Of a stretch of DNA of 64,000 nt, positions 54,766 to 62,804 are shown in pieces. Where the stretch lies: assembly GCF_000341085.1 (NCBI RefSeq), contig NZ_ANBA01000006.1, positions 62,001-126,000 on the forward strand. Reading direction: 5' to 3'. The stretch comes from Nocardiopsis ganjiahuensis DSM 45031. Its GTDB lineage: Bacteria; Actinomycetota; Actinomycetes; Streptosporangiales; Streptosporangiaceae. The notes under the pieces were generated by a model, which saw only the letters and a list, made by a program, of their open reading frames with translations, did not search any database and had not been told where the DNA came from. The position numbers and the translations under genes were made by a program. Numbering within the stretch: position 1 is the stretch's first letter; every line of letters starts with the position of its first letter.

Positions 54766-56064
54766 GTGCTCGGACCCGCCCCGTTGGGAGATCAGACGGC
54801 GGTTCCCTCGAGGATCGCGACCGTCAGTCTGCACACCTCCCCGCTCGACCAACCCGGCACCGGCGACGCCGGCGGGCTCAACGTGTACGTGGTCGAGGTG
54901 GCGCGCCGGATGGCCGAGCGCAACGTGGCGGTGGACGTGTTCACCCGGGCGACCAGCCCCGAGCTCCCTCCGGTGGTCGAGCTCGCTCCTGGCGTGAACG
55001 TCCGGCACGTGCCCGCCGGCCCCTACGGCCACCTCGACAAGCACACCCTCGCCGACCACCTGTGCCCGTTCATCTTCGGGATGCTGCGCGCCGAGGCCCA
55101 GGGCGACCCGGGGCACTACGACCTCGTGCACGGCCACTACTGGCTCTCCGGCAAGGCCGGGGTGGTGGCCGCCCGCCGCTGGGGCGTGCCCATGGTGCAG
55201 TCCATGCACACGATGGCCAGGGTCAAGAACGCCGCCCTGGCCGCCGGGGACACCCCCGAACCGGAGGCGCGGGTCAGGGGCGAGGACCAGCTGGTCCGCC
55301 AGGCCGACCGGCTCATCGCCAACACCGACGACGAGGCCCGCCAGCTCATCCACCACTACGGCGCCCGGAACGAGCAGATCAACACGATCCCGCCCGGTGT
55401 CGACCTGGAGACCTTCACCCCCGGTTCGCGTTCGGCGGCCCTGGAGCGGATCGGGCTGCCCCGCGACGCCGAACTGCTGCTGTTCGTGGGCCGGGTCCAG
55501 CGCCTGAAGGCTCCGGACGTGCTCATCCGCGCCGCCGCGGACCTCCTCGAACGCGATCCCTCACTGCGCTCCCGCCTGGTGGTCGGGATCGTCGGCGGGC
55601 TGTCCGGCGGCGGCAAGCGCGAACCCCGCCTGCTCGCCGACCTCGCCCGTTCGCTGGGCGTGGCCGACGTGATGCGGATCGAACCGCCGCAGAGCCGCGA
55701 CCGCCTGGCCGACTACTACCGGGCGGCGACGGTGACGGTGGTGCCCTCCTACTCCGAGTCCTTCGGGCTGGTGGCCGTGGAGTCGCAGGCCTGCGGCACC
55801 CCGGTGCTGGCCGCCCGGGTGGGCGGTCTGGCCACGGCGGTCTCGGGCGGGGTCTCCGGTGTCCTGGTGGAGGGGCACGATCCCCAGCACTACGCGGCCG
55901 AACTGCACCGGCTGATCACGCAACCGGCCTGGCGTGCCAAGCTGGCCGAGGCGGCGCCCCTGCACGCCGCCACCCTGGGGTGGTCGCGGACCGTGGACGA
56001 ACTGTTGGACGTGTACCGGGACGCGCTCACGCCGCGCGAGGTCAGGCTGGCCGAGGCCCGGTGA
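54766..56064 (+). CDS. mshA: D-inositol-3-phosphate glycosyltransferase (mycothiol step 1)
   Basis: 432 residues of a GT-B glycosyltransferase that transfers N-acetylglucosamine to inositol 3-phosphate, the first step of mycothiol synthesis. The GTGDAGGLNVYV acceptor/nucleotide loop, HGHYWLSG and ESFGLVAVESQACGTPVLA donor-site motif identify it. The GTG at 54766 is chosen because GGAGG lies 8 nt upstream; an in-frame GTG at 54694 would add a Cys-rich leader with no family match. Followed by a YbjN-like gene. Confidence 0.96.
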   Translation: MLGPAPLGDQTAVPSRIATVSLHTSPLDQPGTGDAGGLNVYVVEVARRMAERNVAVDVFTRATSPELPPVVELAPGVNVRHVPAGPYGHLDKHTLADHLCPFIFGMLRAEAQGDPGHYDLVHGHYWLSGKAGVVAARRWGVPMVQSMHTMARVKNAALAAGDTPEPEARVRGEDQLVRQADRLIANTDDEARQLIHHYGARNEQINTIPPGVDLETFTPGSRSAALERIGLPRDAELLLFVGRVQRLKAPDVLIRAAADLLERDPSLRSRLVVGIVGGLSGGGKREPRLLADLARSLGVADVMRIEPPQSRDRLADYYRAATVTVVPSYSESFGLVAVESQACGTPVLAARVGGLATAVSGGVSGVLVEGHDPQHYAAELHRLITQPAWRAKLAEAAPLHAATLGWSRTVDELLDVYRDALTPREVRLAEAR

Positions 56065-56159
56065 CCCACGGGGAACGGCGAACGGGCGCGGACCGGCCGA
56101 CCGGTGGGAACCGGCGAACGGACGGGGCGAGCGGAACCGACGTGACGAAAGGCGAGAAC

Positions 56160-56717
56160 GTGGGAGCGGAAACAGAGCGCGACAGCGCCATCAGGGCGAT
56201 CGCCGAGGCCGTCGCGGAGGCCGGGCTGGAGGTCGAGCGCCCGCGCGAGGGGTCGTTCCTGGTGACGGTCCCCGGCACCGCCAAGCTCAAGACCATGGTG
56301 TGGCTGGAGGCGGGCCCGCACAGCCTGACCCTCACCTCGTTCTTCTGCCGCCAGCCCGACGAGAACCACGCCGGGTTCTACCAGTGGCTGACCCGGCGCA
56401 GCTCGGACATGTACGGGATGGCGTTCGTCTCCGACGACGTCGGAGACGTGTACATCCGGGGGCGGCTGCCGTTGGGCGGGGTGACCCCGGAGGAGGTGGA
56501 CCGCCTGCTGGGCTGCGTGCTCACCTACTCCGACGAGAACTTCAACACCGCGCTGGAGCTGGGGTTCGCCACGGCGATCCGCAAGGAGTGGAAGTGGCGG
56601 ACCGACCGCGGCCACGACACCCGCAACCTGCGCGCCTTCGCCCACCTGGCCGAACCCCCGGCCGAGCGCTTCACCGAGAACGTGACCGAGGAGATGATCG
56701 ACCCCGCTACCGGGTAG
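56160..56717 (+). CDS. YbjN-domain protein
   Basis: 185 residues spanning a YbjN-type fold: LEVERPREGSFLVTVPG and YGMAFVSDDVGDVYIRGRLP in the first half, with WKWRTDRGHDTRNLRAFAH near the end. Such proteins occur next to mshA in actinobacteria, but their biochemical role is unknown. The GTG at 56160 follows AAGGCGAG; a GTG 18 nt upstream is possible. Likely co-transcribed with mshA. Confidence 0.85.
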   Translation: MGAETERDSAIRAIAEAVAEAGLEVERPREGSFLVTVPGTAKLKTMVWLEAGPHSLTLTSFFCRQPDENHAGFYQWLTRRSSDMYGMAFVSDDVGDVYIRGRLPLGGVTPEEVDRLLGCVLTYSDENFNTALELGFATAIRKEWKWRTDRGHDTRNLRAFAHLAEPPAERFTENVTEEMIDPATG

Positions 56718-56755
56718 TAGGGCCTGCCGGGGAACGATCACCGGAGCGGGCTGGC

Positions 56756-56761
56756 TAGGCT
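56756..56761 (+). promoter_or_regulatory. -10 box of gpmA, leaderless arrangement
   Basis: TAGGCT ends 7 nt before the gpmA ATG at 56769. There is no ribosome-binding sequence in between. Confidence 0.5.
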
Positions 56762-56768
56762 TGTCCCC

Positions 56769-57515
56769 ATGGGAACTCTGGTACTGCTTCGACACGGTGA
56801 GAGTGTCTGGAACGCGAAGGGCCTCTTCACCGGTTGGGTGGACGTGGACCTGTCCGCTCAGGGCGAGGAGGAGGCCCGCCGCGGCGGTGATCTCCTGAAG
56901 GCCGCCGGGGTGACCCCGGACGTCCTGCACACCTCTCTGCTCAAGCGCGCGATCCGCACCGCGAACCTCGCGCTGGAGACAGCCGACCTGCACTGGCTGC
57001 CGGTCGAGCGCTCCTGGCGCCTCAACGAGCGCCACTACGGCGCCCTCCAGGGCAAGGACAAGGCCCAGACCCGTGAGGAGTACGGTGACGAGCAGTTCAT
57101 GACCTGGCGGCGCTCCTACGACACGCCCCCGCCGCCCATCGCCGACGACGACCCCTACTCCCAGGCGGGTGAGGCGCGCTACGGCCTGCTCCCGCCGGAG
57201 CTGCTGCCGCGCACCGAGTGCCTCAAGGACGTCCTCGACCGCGCCCTGCCGTACTGGTACGACAGCATCGTCCCGGACCTGGCCGCCGGTAAGACCGTTC
57301 TGGTCGCCGCGCACGGCAACTCGCTGCGCGCCCTGGTCAAGCACCTGGACGGGATCAGCGACGCCGACATCGCCGGACTGAACATCCCCACCGGCATCCC
57401 GCTGGTGTACGAGCTGGACGACCAGTTCGTGCCCACCAACCCGGGCGGCACCTACCTCGACCCGGAGGCCGCCAAGGCCGCCATCGAGGCCGTCGCCAAC
57501 CAGGGCAAGAAGTAG
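56769..57515 (+). CDS. gpmA: 2,3-bisphosphoglycerate-dependent phosphoglycerate mutase
   Basis: 248 residues, normal length. It interconverts 3- and 2-phosphoglycerate in glycolysis. The phospho-His motif LLRHGES (H9), [12 protein letters not shown] and [18 protein letters not shown] (second His) are all present. The ATG at 56769 is set by the TAGGCT box and family start. A hairpin follows 16 nt after the stop. Confidence 0.97.
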   Translation: MGTLVLLRHGESVWNAKGLFTGWVDVDLSAQGEEEARRGGDLLKAAGVTPDVLHTSLLKRAIRTANLALETADLHWLPVERSWRLNERHYGALQGKDKAQTREEYGDEQFMTWRRSYDTPPPPIADDDPYSQAGEARYGLLPPELLPRTECLKDVLDRALPYWYDSIVPDLAAGKTVLVAAHGNSLRALVKHLDGISDADIAGLNIPTGIPLVYELDDQFVPTNPGGTYLDPEAAKAAIEAVANQGKK

Positions 57516-57530
57516 CCCGTACCCGCCCCG

Positions 57531-57560
57531 TGCCCGCGCCGCCGCAAGGCAGCGCGGGCA
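57531..57560 (+). terminator. gpmA terminator
   Basis: 9-bp stem, TGCCCGCGC (57531-57539) with GCGCGGGCA (57552-57560), 16 nt after the stop, between convergent genes. Confidence 0.6.
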
Positions 57561-57654
57561 CACCTGTGTCCGGGTGAACTCCGAGAGGGCGCTCCGGGCG
57601 GACTCGCAGGTCCGTCTCCGGGCGGGGTCCGTGCCTGCCGGTGGGCGCGGCGCG

Positions 57655-58017
57655 TCAGTAGACCAGGGCCTGGGCACCGTCCTGGAGCGTCTCCTCCACG
57701 AAGGTGGCCGCGCCCGCGATGCGTACGCCCTCGATCAGGTCCGCCTGGGTGAGCTCCCTGCGGGCGGCGCACTGGGTGCAGACCGTGACGCGGCCCGCGG
57801 CGAGCACGCCGGCCAGCAGGTCCTGGAGCGGGGCGGCGTGCGGGAGTTCGAACTCCTCCGCGCGGCCGGGCAGCGCGAACCACGCGGACTCCCCGGTCAG
57901 CCAGAGCGACACGTCCACCCCGCTCGCGACAGCGGCGGCGGCGACCGTGAAGGCCTGGTTGCACCGCTCCGGGGAGTCCTCACCGGAAGTGACCTTGATC
58001 ACCAGGGAACGAGTCAT
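57655..58017 (-). CDS. DsrE-family sulfur-related protein
   Basis: 120 residues of the DsrE/DsrF-like fold: a Rossmann-like start (SLVIKVTSGED) and a CTQC motif at about residues 80-83, where sulfur-relay members carry their active cysteine. Possibly a persulfide carrier or sulfurtransferase partner. The function is not established for this subgroup. It starts at the ATG in MTRSLVIKV and lies 4 nt after the stop of the GIDE-domain gene, so they form an operon. Confidence 0.8.
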   Translation of the reverse strand: MTRSLVIKVTSGEDSPERCNQAFTVAAAAVASGVDVSLWLTGESAWFALPGRAEEFELPHAAPLQDLLAGVLAAGRVTVCTQCAARRELTQADLIEGVRIAGAATFVEETLQDGAQALVY

Positions 58018-58021
58018 GCCG

Positions 58022-58804
58022 TCAGCCTACTGAGAGTCCGGCGGCGGTGAGGACCGCCCCCGCGATCGCGCAGAGCGCGAAGGCCACCAGGAGCAGGAGC
58101 GCCTCACGGCGGCGGGGCGAGACCCGGGTCGGGCGCTCCTGCACCCCGTGCTCCACGCTGAGGGAACCGTCCTGCGGGGCCACCAGCACCACACGGCCGT
58201 CCCGCACGCTGAGCTCGCCGGTGACGCGCAGGCGCGCGCCCGGTCGGATGATCCACTCGCGGTACTCGAACTCGATGGTCTCGCCGCGGAAGACGCCCGA
58301 GATCCGGCCGCGGACGCGCGGCAGGAGGTCGTCCGCGGAGGCGGCCACGCCCGGCTGTGGGCGGCCGACCAGGCGCTTGAGGCACAGCTCGGCGTCTCGG
58401 GGTTCGGTGTCCTTGGGGTCCACGTAGATGCGCTGGGACTCACCGGAGCGCCCCTCGGCGACCAGCCCGAAGAGGTCCTCGGAGCCGTAGTCGGCGATCG
58501 AGTCGCAGGCCCGCTCGCTGACCGCGCCATCGGCCCGGTCGCGGGCGAGCGGGCGGTAGTGGCGGAGCACCTCGTGGCCGTGCCACACGCACTCCGCCCC
58601 GGCCAGCCCGGACTCGATGGGGCCGGTGGGGCCGGGGGCCGCCACACCGGTGAGCGTCACGCGCTGGCCCTGACGGGCCGCGAGGGCGCTGGGGAGGAGC
58701 TGGGCGAGCCCGCGCTGCCGCAGCCAGCGGCGCAGCCCGATGACGGTCAGCGGCAGGAGGACCACCGCGATGGCGAGCAGCGCCACACCGATCACCATTA
58801 ACAC
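58022..58804 (-). CDS. GIDE-domain membrane protein
   Basis: 260 residues with an N-terminal helix (about 3-22), a GIDE-type beta-rich domain and a C-terminal helix (about 238-258). It carries ECVWHGHEVLRHYRP, IYVDPKDTE and YREWIIRPGARLRVTGEL, the layout of the GIDE domain shared with the mitochondrial E3 ligase MULAN. No RING finger is attached, so ligase activity is not implied. The start is GTG at 58804, with AAAGGGG 6 nt upstream. Confidence 0.75.
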   Translation of the reverse strand: MLMVIGVALLAIAVVLLPLTVIGLRRWLRQRGLAQLLPSALAARQGQRVTLTGVAAPGPTGPIESGLAGAECVWHGHEVLRHYRPLARDRADGAVSERACDSIADYGSEDLFGLVAEGRSGESQRIYVDPKDTEPRDAELCLKRLVGRPQPGVAASADDLLPRVRGRISGVFRGETIEFEYREWIIRPGARLRVTGELSVRDGRVVLVAPQDGSLSVEHGVQERPTRVSPRRREALLLLVAFALCAIAGAVLTAAGLSVG

Positions 58805-59186
58805 AGGCAGCCCCTTTGAAAGCGCGTCGGAGGTCGAGGACGACGGCGGGCGCCGAGCCCCGTGGCCACACCGTGTCTGCTGACAATCTTTACCAGTTCT
58901 CCGGGAAAGCGGGGCCAATTGGGCATGTCCAGTCCAAGGCTCCCCGGTTGCACAGAAGGCAGCCGCGGGCGGGTCGTCACCGTCATGGTCGTGGCGCCGC
59001 CGGGGCGTGCTCAGCGGGTGCTGTCCGCCGTGAAGGGGGAACCGTGCTGGAAGCGACCGTTGAGGGTGGGTGGCGGGCGACGGGCGGGCCCGCCCGGTTC
59101 GGCTGTCGACCGAGAGATGCGCAGCGAAAGTGCCGCTGGGGCGACGCTCAGCAGGGCAAGTATCCATCGAGTATGCCCTAGGCTCG
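58805..59186. promoter_or_regulatory. Divergent promoter region, GIDE gene / nitrobindin gene
   Basis: About 380 nt without a convincing gene. It serves two divergent transcripts. A TAGGCT box near 59179 fits the nitrobindin start. No other clear signal is seen. Confidence 0.5.
59179..59184 (+). promoter_or_regulatory. -10 box of nitrobindin gene
   Basis: TAGGCT ends 8 nt before the second in-frame ATG (59193) and 2 nt before the first (59187), so the second ATG is the likelier start of a leaderless mRNA. Confidence 0.5.
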
Positions 59187-59753
59187 ATGGTTATGGACGC
59201 TGAGGTACACCCCGATCTGGAGAAACTGTCGTTCCTGTTCGGGCGCTGGGAGGGCGTCGGCGTCGCCGGTTACGCCGACGAGGAAGAGCTCCAGTTCGGA
59301 CAGGAGATCGAGTTCACCGTCAGGGACGGTGCGCCGTATCTGGACTACCGGAGCAGTGCCTGGCGGATGAAGGCCGACGGCACGCTCGGTGAGCTCATCA
59401 CGGAGGAGTCGGGTTACTGGCGGGCCCTGTCCGAGGAGGACACCGCCACGTACGCCAAGGACGACGACAAGAACATCATCCACCTGGAAATTCTGATCGC
59501 CCACAACGAGGGCTTCATCGAGTCCTACCTGGGCAACGTGTTCGCGAACCGGGCGGAGATGGCCACCAACGCGGTGATGCACACCATCACCGGCCTGGAG
59601 GTGCAGGCCTCGCACCGCCTCTACGGGCTGTTCGGCGACAACCGCGACACCCTGGGCTACGCCTGGGACCTGGCCGCCCGCGGCCACGAACTGCGCTCGT
59701 ACATGTCGGCACAGCTCAAGAAGGTCCCGGGAAAGAAGTCGGACTCCCAGTAG
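59187..59753 (+). CDS. Nitrobindin (heme-binding beta-barrel, peroxynitrite isomerase)
   Basis: 188 residues (186 from the second ATG). One small lipocalin-like barrel with the family GxWxGxG motif as LFGRWEGVGVAGY, then EIEFTVRDGAPYLDYRS and HRLYGLFGDN. Actinobacterial and human THAP4 homologues bind ferric heme and isomerise peroxynitrite to nitrate. The FABP-like family gene often lies near ygfZ in this phylum, as here. A large hairpin follows at 59793. Confidence 0.93.
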   Translation: MVMDAEVHPDLEKLSFLFGRWEGVGVAGYADEEELQFGQEIEFTVRDGAPYLDYRSSAWRMKADGTLGELITEESGYWRALSEEDTATYAKDDDKNIIHLEILIAHNEGFIESYLGNVFANRAEMATNAVMHTITGLEVQASHRLYGLFGDNRDTLGYAWDLAARGHELRSYMSAQLKKVPGKKSDSQ

Positions 59754-59792
59754 TCGAGAACAAGCACTGTGCAACTACTAGAGGGCAAGAAC

Positions 59793-59856
59793 GAACCCCG
59801 GGCTGTGTTCCGCGTTCGCGGAGCCGGATCGGACAAGGTCCAGCAGCCCGGGGTTC
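59793..59856. terminator. Branched hairpin between nitrobindin and the minus-strand small ORF
   Basis: 13-bp outer stem (GAACCCCGGGCTG 59793-59805 with CAGCCCGGGGTTC 59844-59856) around two smaller hairpins, CCGC-GTTC-GCGG (59810-59821) and GGAC-AAG-GTCC (59831-59840), giving a three-way junction. It lies 40 nt after the nitrobindin stop, so it may terminate that gene. On the minus strand it would close the short transcript from 59976. Confidence 0.65.
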
Positions 59857-59881
59857 GGGTGTCCGTCTGGGATTCGCACGA

Positions 59882-59909
59882 GCGACGTCGAGCGAATGCT
59901 CAGCGTCGC
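59882..59909 (-). ncRNA. Structured segment downstream of the 12-codon ORF
   Basis: A hairpin with stem GCGACG/CGTCGC (59882-59887, 59904-59909), a 2x2 internal loop, a 4-bp upper stem GAGC/GCTC and a 4-base loop. It begins 1 nt beyond the stop of the small ORF. A further GTCCG/CGGAC pair (59862-59866, 59915-59919) can close around it. Class unknown. Confidence 0.5.
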
Positions 59910-59910
59910 C

Positions 59911-59949
59911 CTAGCGGACGGCCACCTCGCCAGTCCTTGAGTGAATCAT
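59911..59949 (-). CDS. 12-codon ORF with a full-length Shine-Dalgarno
   Basis: ATG to TAG encodes MIHSRTGEVAVR. It is far too short for ordinary gene finding, but it stands behind a 15-nt Shine-Dalgarno and promoter-like boxes, and ends in a strong hairpin. It points away from ygfZ and toward the 3' end of nitrobindin, so it is not an obvious leader for either. Could be a free peptide, an attenuator-like leader whose partner is lost, or a ribosome-binding decoy. Reality of translation is unproven. Confidence 0.5.
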   Translation of the reverse strand: MIHSRTGEVAVR

Positions 59950-59954
59950 TTCTC

Positions 59955-59969
59955 GGACCACCTCCTTTC
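59955..59969 (-). promoter_or_regulatory. Extended Shine-Dalgarno of the 12-codon ORF
   Basis: On the minus strand GAAAGGAGGTGGTCC can pair with the 3' tail of 16S rRNA along all 15 positions (14 Watson-Crick, one G-U), far longer than any other site in this window. It sits 5 nt upstream of the ATG. The top strand of the same stretch mimics the 16S 3' tail. Confidence 0.7.
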
Positions 59970-59982
59970 CTGCGTGCCTCCG

Positions 59983-60012
59983 AAGGTACGTCCCCCGGCA
60001 GGGGTGGGGCAA
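59983..60012 (-). promoter_or_regulatory. Promoter-like boxes of the minus-strand small unit
   Basis: TTGCCC (60007-60012) and TACCTT (59983-59988) on the minus strand, separated by 18 nt. Transcription would start near 59976, a few nt before the extended Shine-Dalgarno. Confidence 0.45.
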
Positions 60013-60076
60013 GTGATTTTCTGTGATCTGGATCCCCAGGTCAGAGGGGTGCTCCCGGGACGTTTTGCGGGCCGGA

Positions 60077-60082
60077 TAACCT
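60077..60082 (+). promoter_or_regulatory. -10 box of ygfZ, leaderless arrangement
   Basis: TAACCT ends 7 nt before the ygfZ ATG at 60090. No ribosome-binding sequence is present. Confidence 0.5.
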
Positions 60083-60089
60083 CGGCGGT

Positions 60090-61109
60090 ATGACTTCGCC
60101 GCTGCTGATCACACCCGGTGCCGTGAACGCCGACAGCCCTGACTCCGACGTCGCCGCCCACTACGGCGACCCCTCCCACGAGGCCCGCGCGATGGAACGC
60201 TCCAGCGCCTGGGTCGACCGGAGCAACCGGGGCGTGGTCCGGGTGAGCGGGCCCGACCGCCTGGGCTGGCTCAACGACATCACCAGCCAGCTGACCAGTG
60301 GCCTGGCCCCCGGCACGGCCACCGAGGCCCTGGTCCTGGACACCCGCGGCCACCTGCGCCACCACCTGTCCCTGGTGGACGACGGCGAGGCGACGTGGGT
60401 GCACACCGAACCCGGCGGCGGCCCGGGGCTGGCCGAGTTCCTGGACTCCATGGTGTTCATGCTGCGCGTGGAGGTCGAGGACCTCTCGGAGTCGTTCTCC
60501 GTGCTGACCGTGCTCGGCCCGGAGCGCTCCCGGGTGGCGGACGCCGTCGAGGGCGTGGTGCGCCGGTCCGCCGACGACGAGACCGACCTGTTCGTGCCCT
60601 CCGGTGACCTCGTCGCCGCCGCGGAGAGGCTCACCGCCGCCGGAGCCCGCCCGGCCGGCATGTGGCCCTACGAGGCGCACCGGATCGCCGCGCACCGCGC
60701 CCGTCCCGGGCTGGACTCGGACGAACGCTCCATCCCGCACGAGATGGACTGGATCGGCTCCGCCGTGCACCTGGAGAAGGGGTGCTACCCCGGCCAGGAG
60801 ACGGTGGCCCGTGTGCACAACCTGGGCCGCCCGCCGCGCCGCCTGGTGATGCTGCACCTGGACGGGACCGTCGAGCGGCTGCCGAAGCTGGGGAGCGACA
60901 TCGAGCTGGACGGGCGCAAGGTCGGCCGGGTCGGGACCTCCGCCCGCCACCACGAGCTGGGTCCGATCGCCCTCGGCCTGGTCAAGCGGACCGCTCCCGT
61001 GGACGCGGACCTGACCGTCGACGGTATCGCCGCGGGCCAGGAGGTCGTCGTGGACCCGGACACCGGCGCCAACGCCGACCTCGACGACTTCCGCCGCAGG
61101 CCCCGCTAG
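60090..61109 (+). CDS. ygfZ: YgfZ/GcvT-domain folate-binding protein
   Basis: 339 residues with the tetrahydrofolate-binding aminomethyltransferase-like fold. The signature K-G-C-Y-P-G-Q-E of YgfZ (near residue 230) is present, with the redox-active Cys. YgfZ supports the assembly or repair of certain iron-sulfur enzymes. The ATG at 60090 fits a leaderless start. Separated from the nitrobindin gene by 336 nt holding the structured small unit. Confidence 0.95.
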   Translation: MTSPLLITPGAVNADSPDSDVAAHYGDPSHEARAMERSSAWVDRSNRGVVRVSGPDRLGWLNDITSQLTSGLAPGTATEALVLDTRGHLRHHLSLVDDGEATWVHTEPGGGPGLAEFLDSMVFMLRVEVEDLSESFSVLTVLGPERSRVADAVEGVVRRSADDETDLFVPSGDLVAAAERLTAAGARPAGMWPYEAHRIAAHRARPGLDSDERSIPHEMDWIGSAVHLEKGCYPGQETVARVHNLGRPPRRLVMLHLDGTVERLPKLGSDIELDGRKVGRVGTSARHHELGPIALGLVKRTAPVDADLTVDGIAAGQEVVVDPDTGANADLDDFRRRPR

Positions 61110-61199
61110 GCGGGAACGGGGCGTTTCCGCCGAGAGCGGGGCTTCCGCCGAGAGCGGGGCGCCCCGGCCGGGGACGCGCGCCCGATCGTGGACGTGTGC

Positions 61200-61919
61200 T
61201 CAGCTGGGGCGCAGGTCGCTCTGACCGGCGACCAGGACGTGGGCGAACTGGGTACCGACCGGCGCCAGGAACATGATGTGCGTGGTGACGGTCGTGCCCG
61301 GTTCGATCTCGCTCCAGAAGTAGTCGTAGGCGACGGTGTGCTCGGCGTCGATGTCGTTGCTGAACTTCTGCCCGTCGGTGGCCGTGCCCACCGTCCCCGA
61401 GCTGTCGAAGATCACCGGGGAGGAACCCTCGTTGGTGACGTTGAGCCGGTAGATGTGGTACTCCCAGCCGGCGGGAGCCTCGGCGTAGGAGCCCGTACCG
61501 TTGGTGATGGTCGGGTCCGTGTAGGCCAACTCGACCACCACCCGGAAGGTGCCCACCGACGTGCTGGACCCGTTGTAGGCGGAGGGCGGCACGGAGTCGG
61601 GCTCCGCCGCCGCCGGCGGGGTACGGGGCTCCTGGGGCTCCGGAGCGGGGCTCGGTGCGCTGGTGGGCTCCGGTTCGTCCTCCTCGGACGCGTCCGGCTC
61701 CTCGGAGGGCTCGGGCGCGGGATCCCCGGACGGTGCGGGCGCGGCTGCCGGTTCCTCCCCGACCACCACCCGCATGTTCGGCACGGTCACCGCACTCAGC
61801 GCGATCAGGGTGACAGCGCACACGGCTCCGGCGAGCACCACGGCTACGGGGATGGCGAGGGTCCGCGCCACCGCGGCGGCCCGCCCCCGTGACGGGGTTC
61901 GTGGATCACTGGCACTCAT
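61200..61919 (-). CDS. Anchored protein with DUF4352-like extracellular domain
   Basis: 239 residues. A short cytoplasmic start, one membrane helix (about 22-45), a Pro/Glu/Ala-rich flexible linker (about 55-112) and a beta-rich extracellular domain (about 118-237: FRVVVELAYTD, YRLNVTNEGSSPVIFDSS, HIMFLAPVG). Resembles DUF4352 immunoglobulin-like proteins of the actinobacterial surface. Its ligand is unknown. Confidence 0.75.
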   Translation of the reverse strand: MSASDPRTPSRGRAAAVARTLAIPVAVVLAGAVCAVTLIALSAVTVPNMRVVVGEEPAAAPAPSGDPAPEPSEEPDASEEDEPEPTSAPSPAPEPQEPRTPPAAAEPDSVPPSAYNGSSTSVGTFRVVVELAYTDPTITNGTGSYAEAPAGWEYHIYRLNVTNEGSSPVIFDSSGTVGTATDGQKFSNDIDAEHTVAYDYFWSEIEPGTTVTTHIMFLAPVGTQFAHVLVAGQSDLRPS

Positions 61920-62012
61920 ACTCCTGTGACACGGGCCACCACCCCGGCATTCCGGATCTGTGCCCTCTTTACCGCAGGCCCCGAGGACTCCGGTGTCCCG
62001 GACACGGCGAAG

Positions 62013-62062
62013 CGGACACGACGGAGCCCGGTGGGAGGTCCCACCGGGCTCCGTCGTGTCCG
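62013..62062 (-). terminator. Terminator of the murT-gatD operon
   Basis: A perfect 24-bp stem around 2 nt (arms 62013-62036 and 62039-62062), 15 nt beyond the gatD stop on the minus strand. It is the longest perfect hairpin I found in the window. Confidence 0.85.
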
Positions 62063-62077
62063 GCTCCGGGCCGGGGC

Positions 62078-62791
62078 CTACCGCAGGGCGGCGGCCAGGC
62101 GCTCGTCGTGCAGGCGCTCGCCCCAGGACGGCGGGAGCGGGTTCAGCTGGCCCACGCGCCAGCGCAGCAGCAGGTCGGCCAGCTGCGGGTTGCGCGGCAG
62201 GGCCGGGCCGTGCAGGTAGGTGCCCAGGACCTGCCCCTGGTAGGCGCCCTCGGTGTGGTCGTCGTTGCCGATGCCCTTCACCGTGGTGGACAGCGCACGG
62301 GCCTGCGGGCCGATCGCGGTGCGGCCCTGGTGGTTCTCGAACCCGGTGATCCGGCCGACGCCCAGGGCGGGGTCGACGTCGGCGACGATCTCGCCCACGG
62401 CGCGGGTCTGGCCGCGGCCGCTGCGGATGTCGATGATGCCGATACCCGGAAGCGGGTTGGACTCGTCGTCGCCGTAGCTCTCACCGATGATCTGGTAGCC
62501 CGCGCAGACCGCGAACACGCACGCGCCGCGCGCGGCGGCCCGGGCCAGGCCGCCGTCGGCGCGCAGCCGGTCGGCGGCCAGGATCTGCGGCCGGTCCTCG
62601 CCGCCGCCGAGCAGGTAGATGTCACCCTGCTCGGGCACCGGGTCGCTGGAGTGGACGTGCACGAGCTCGGTGGGGATGCCGCGCAGTTCGGCGCGGCGCT
62701 TGAGGATGAGGACGTTGCCCTGGTCCCCGTAGGTGCTGAGCAGGTCGGGGTAGATCCACACGATCCGCAGGGCGCTACTGGTGTTCGACAT
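62078..62791 (-). CDS. gatD: Lipid II isoglutaminyl synthase, glutamine amidotransferase subunit
   Basis: 237 residues of a CobB/CobQ-type class I glutaminase. Nucleophile C96 (FAVCAGYQIIG) and the HGP motif (TYLHGPALPRNP) are visible. It supplies ammonia to MurT for amidation of the D-Glu of lipid II, needed for peptidoglycan cross-linking. The ATG at 62791 lies 13 nt after the murT stop, so the pair is one operon. Confidence 0.95.
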   Translation of the reverse strand: MSNTSSALRIVWIYPDLLSTYGDQGNVLILKRRAELRGIPTELVHVHSSDPVPEQGDIYLLGGGEDRPQILAADRLRADGGLARAAARGACVFAVCAGYQIIGESYGDDESNPLPGIGIIDIRSGRGQTRAVGEIVADVDPALGVGRITGFENHQGRTAIGPQARALSTTVKGIGNDDHTEGAYQGQVLGTYLHGPALPRNPQLADLLLRWRVGQLNPLPPSWGERLHDERLAAALR

Positions 62792-62804
62792 GGGTGTGTC
62801 TCCC

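Noticed and set aside
53590-55356. Minus-strand 588-codon ORF opposite the esterase and mshA
   Set aside because: Antisense to two conserved genes, and its translation resembles no family.
59769-60026. Plus-strand 85-codon ORF between nitrobindin and ygfZ
   Set aside because: No ribosome site, covers the strong hairpins and has Arg/Ser-rich random composition.
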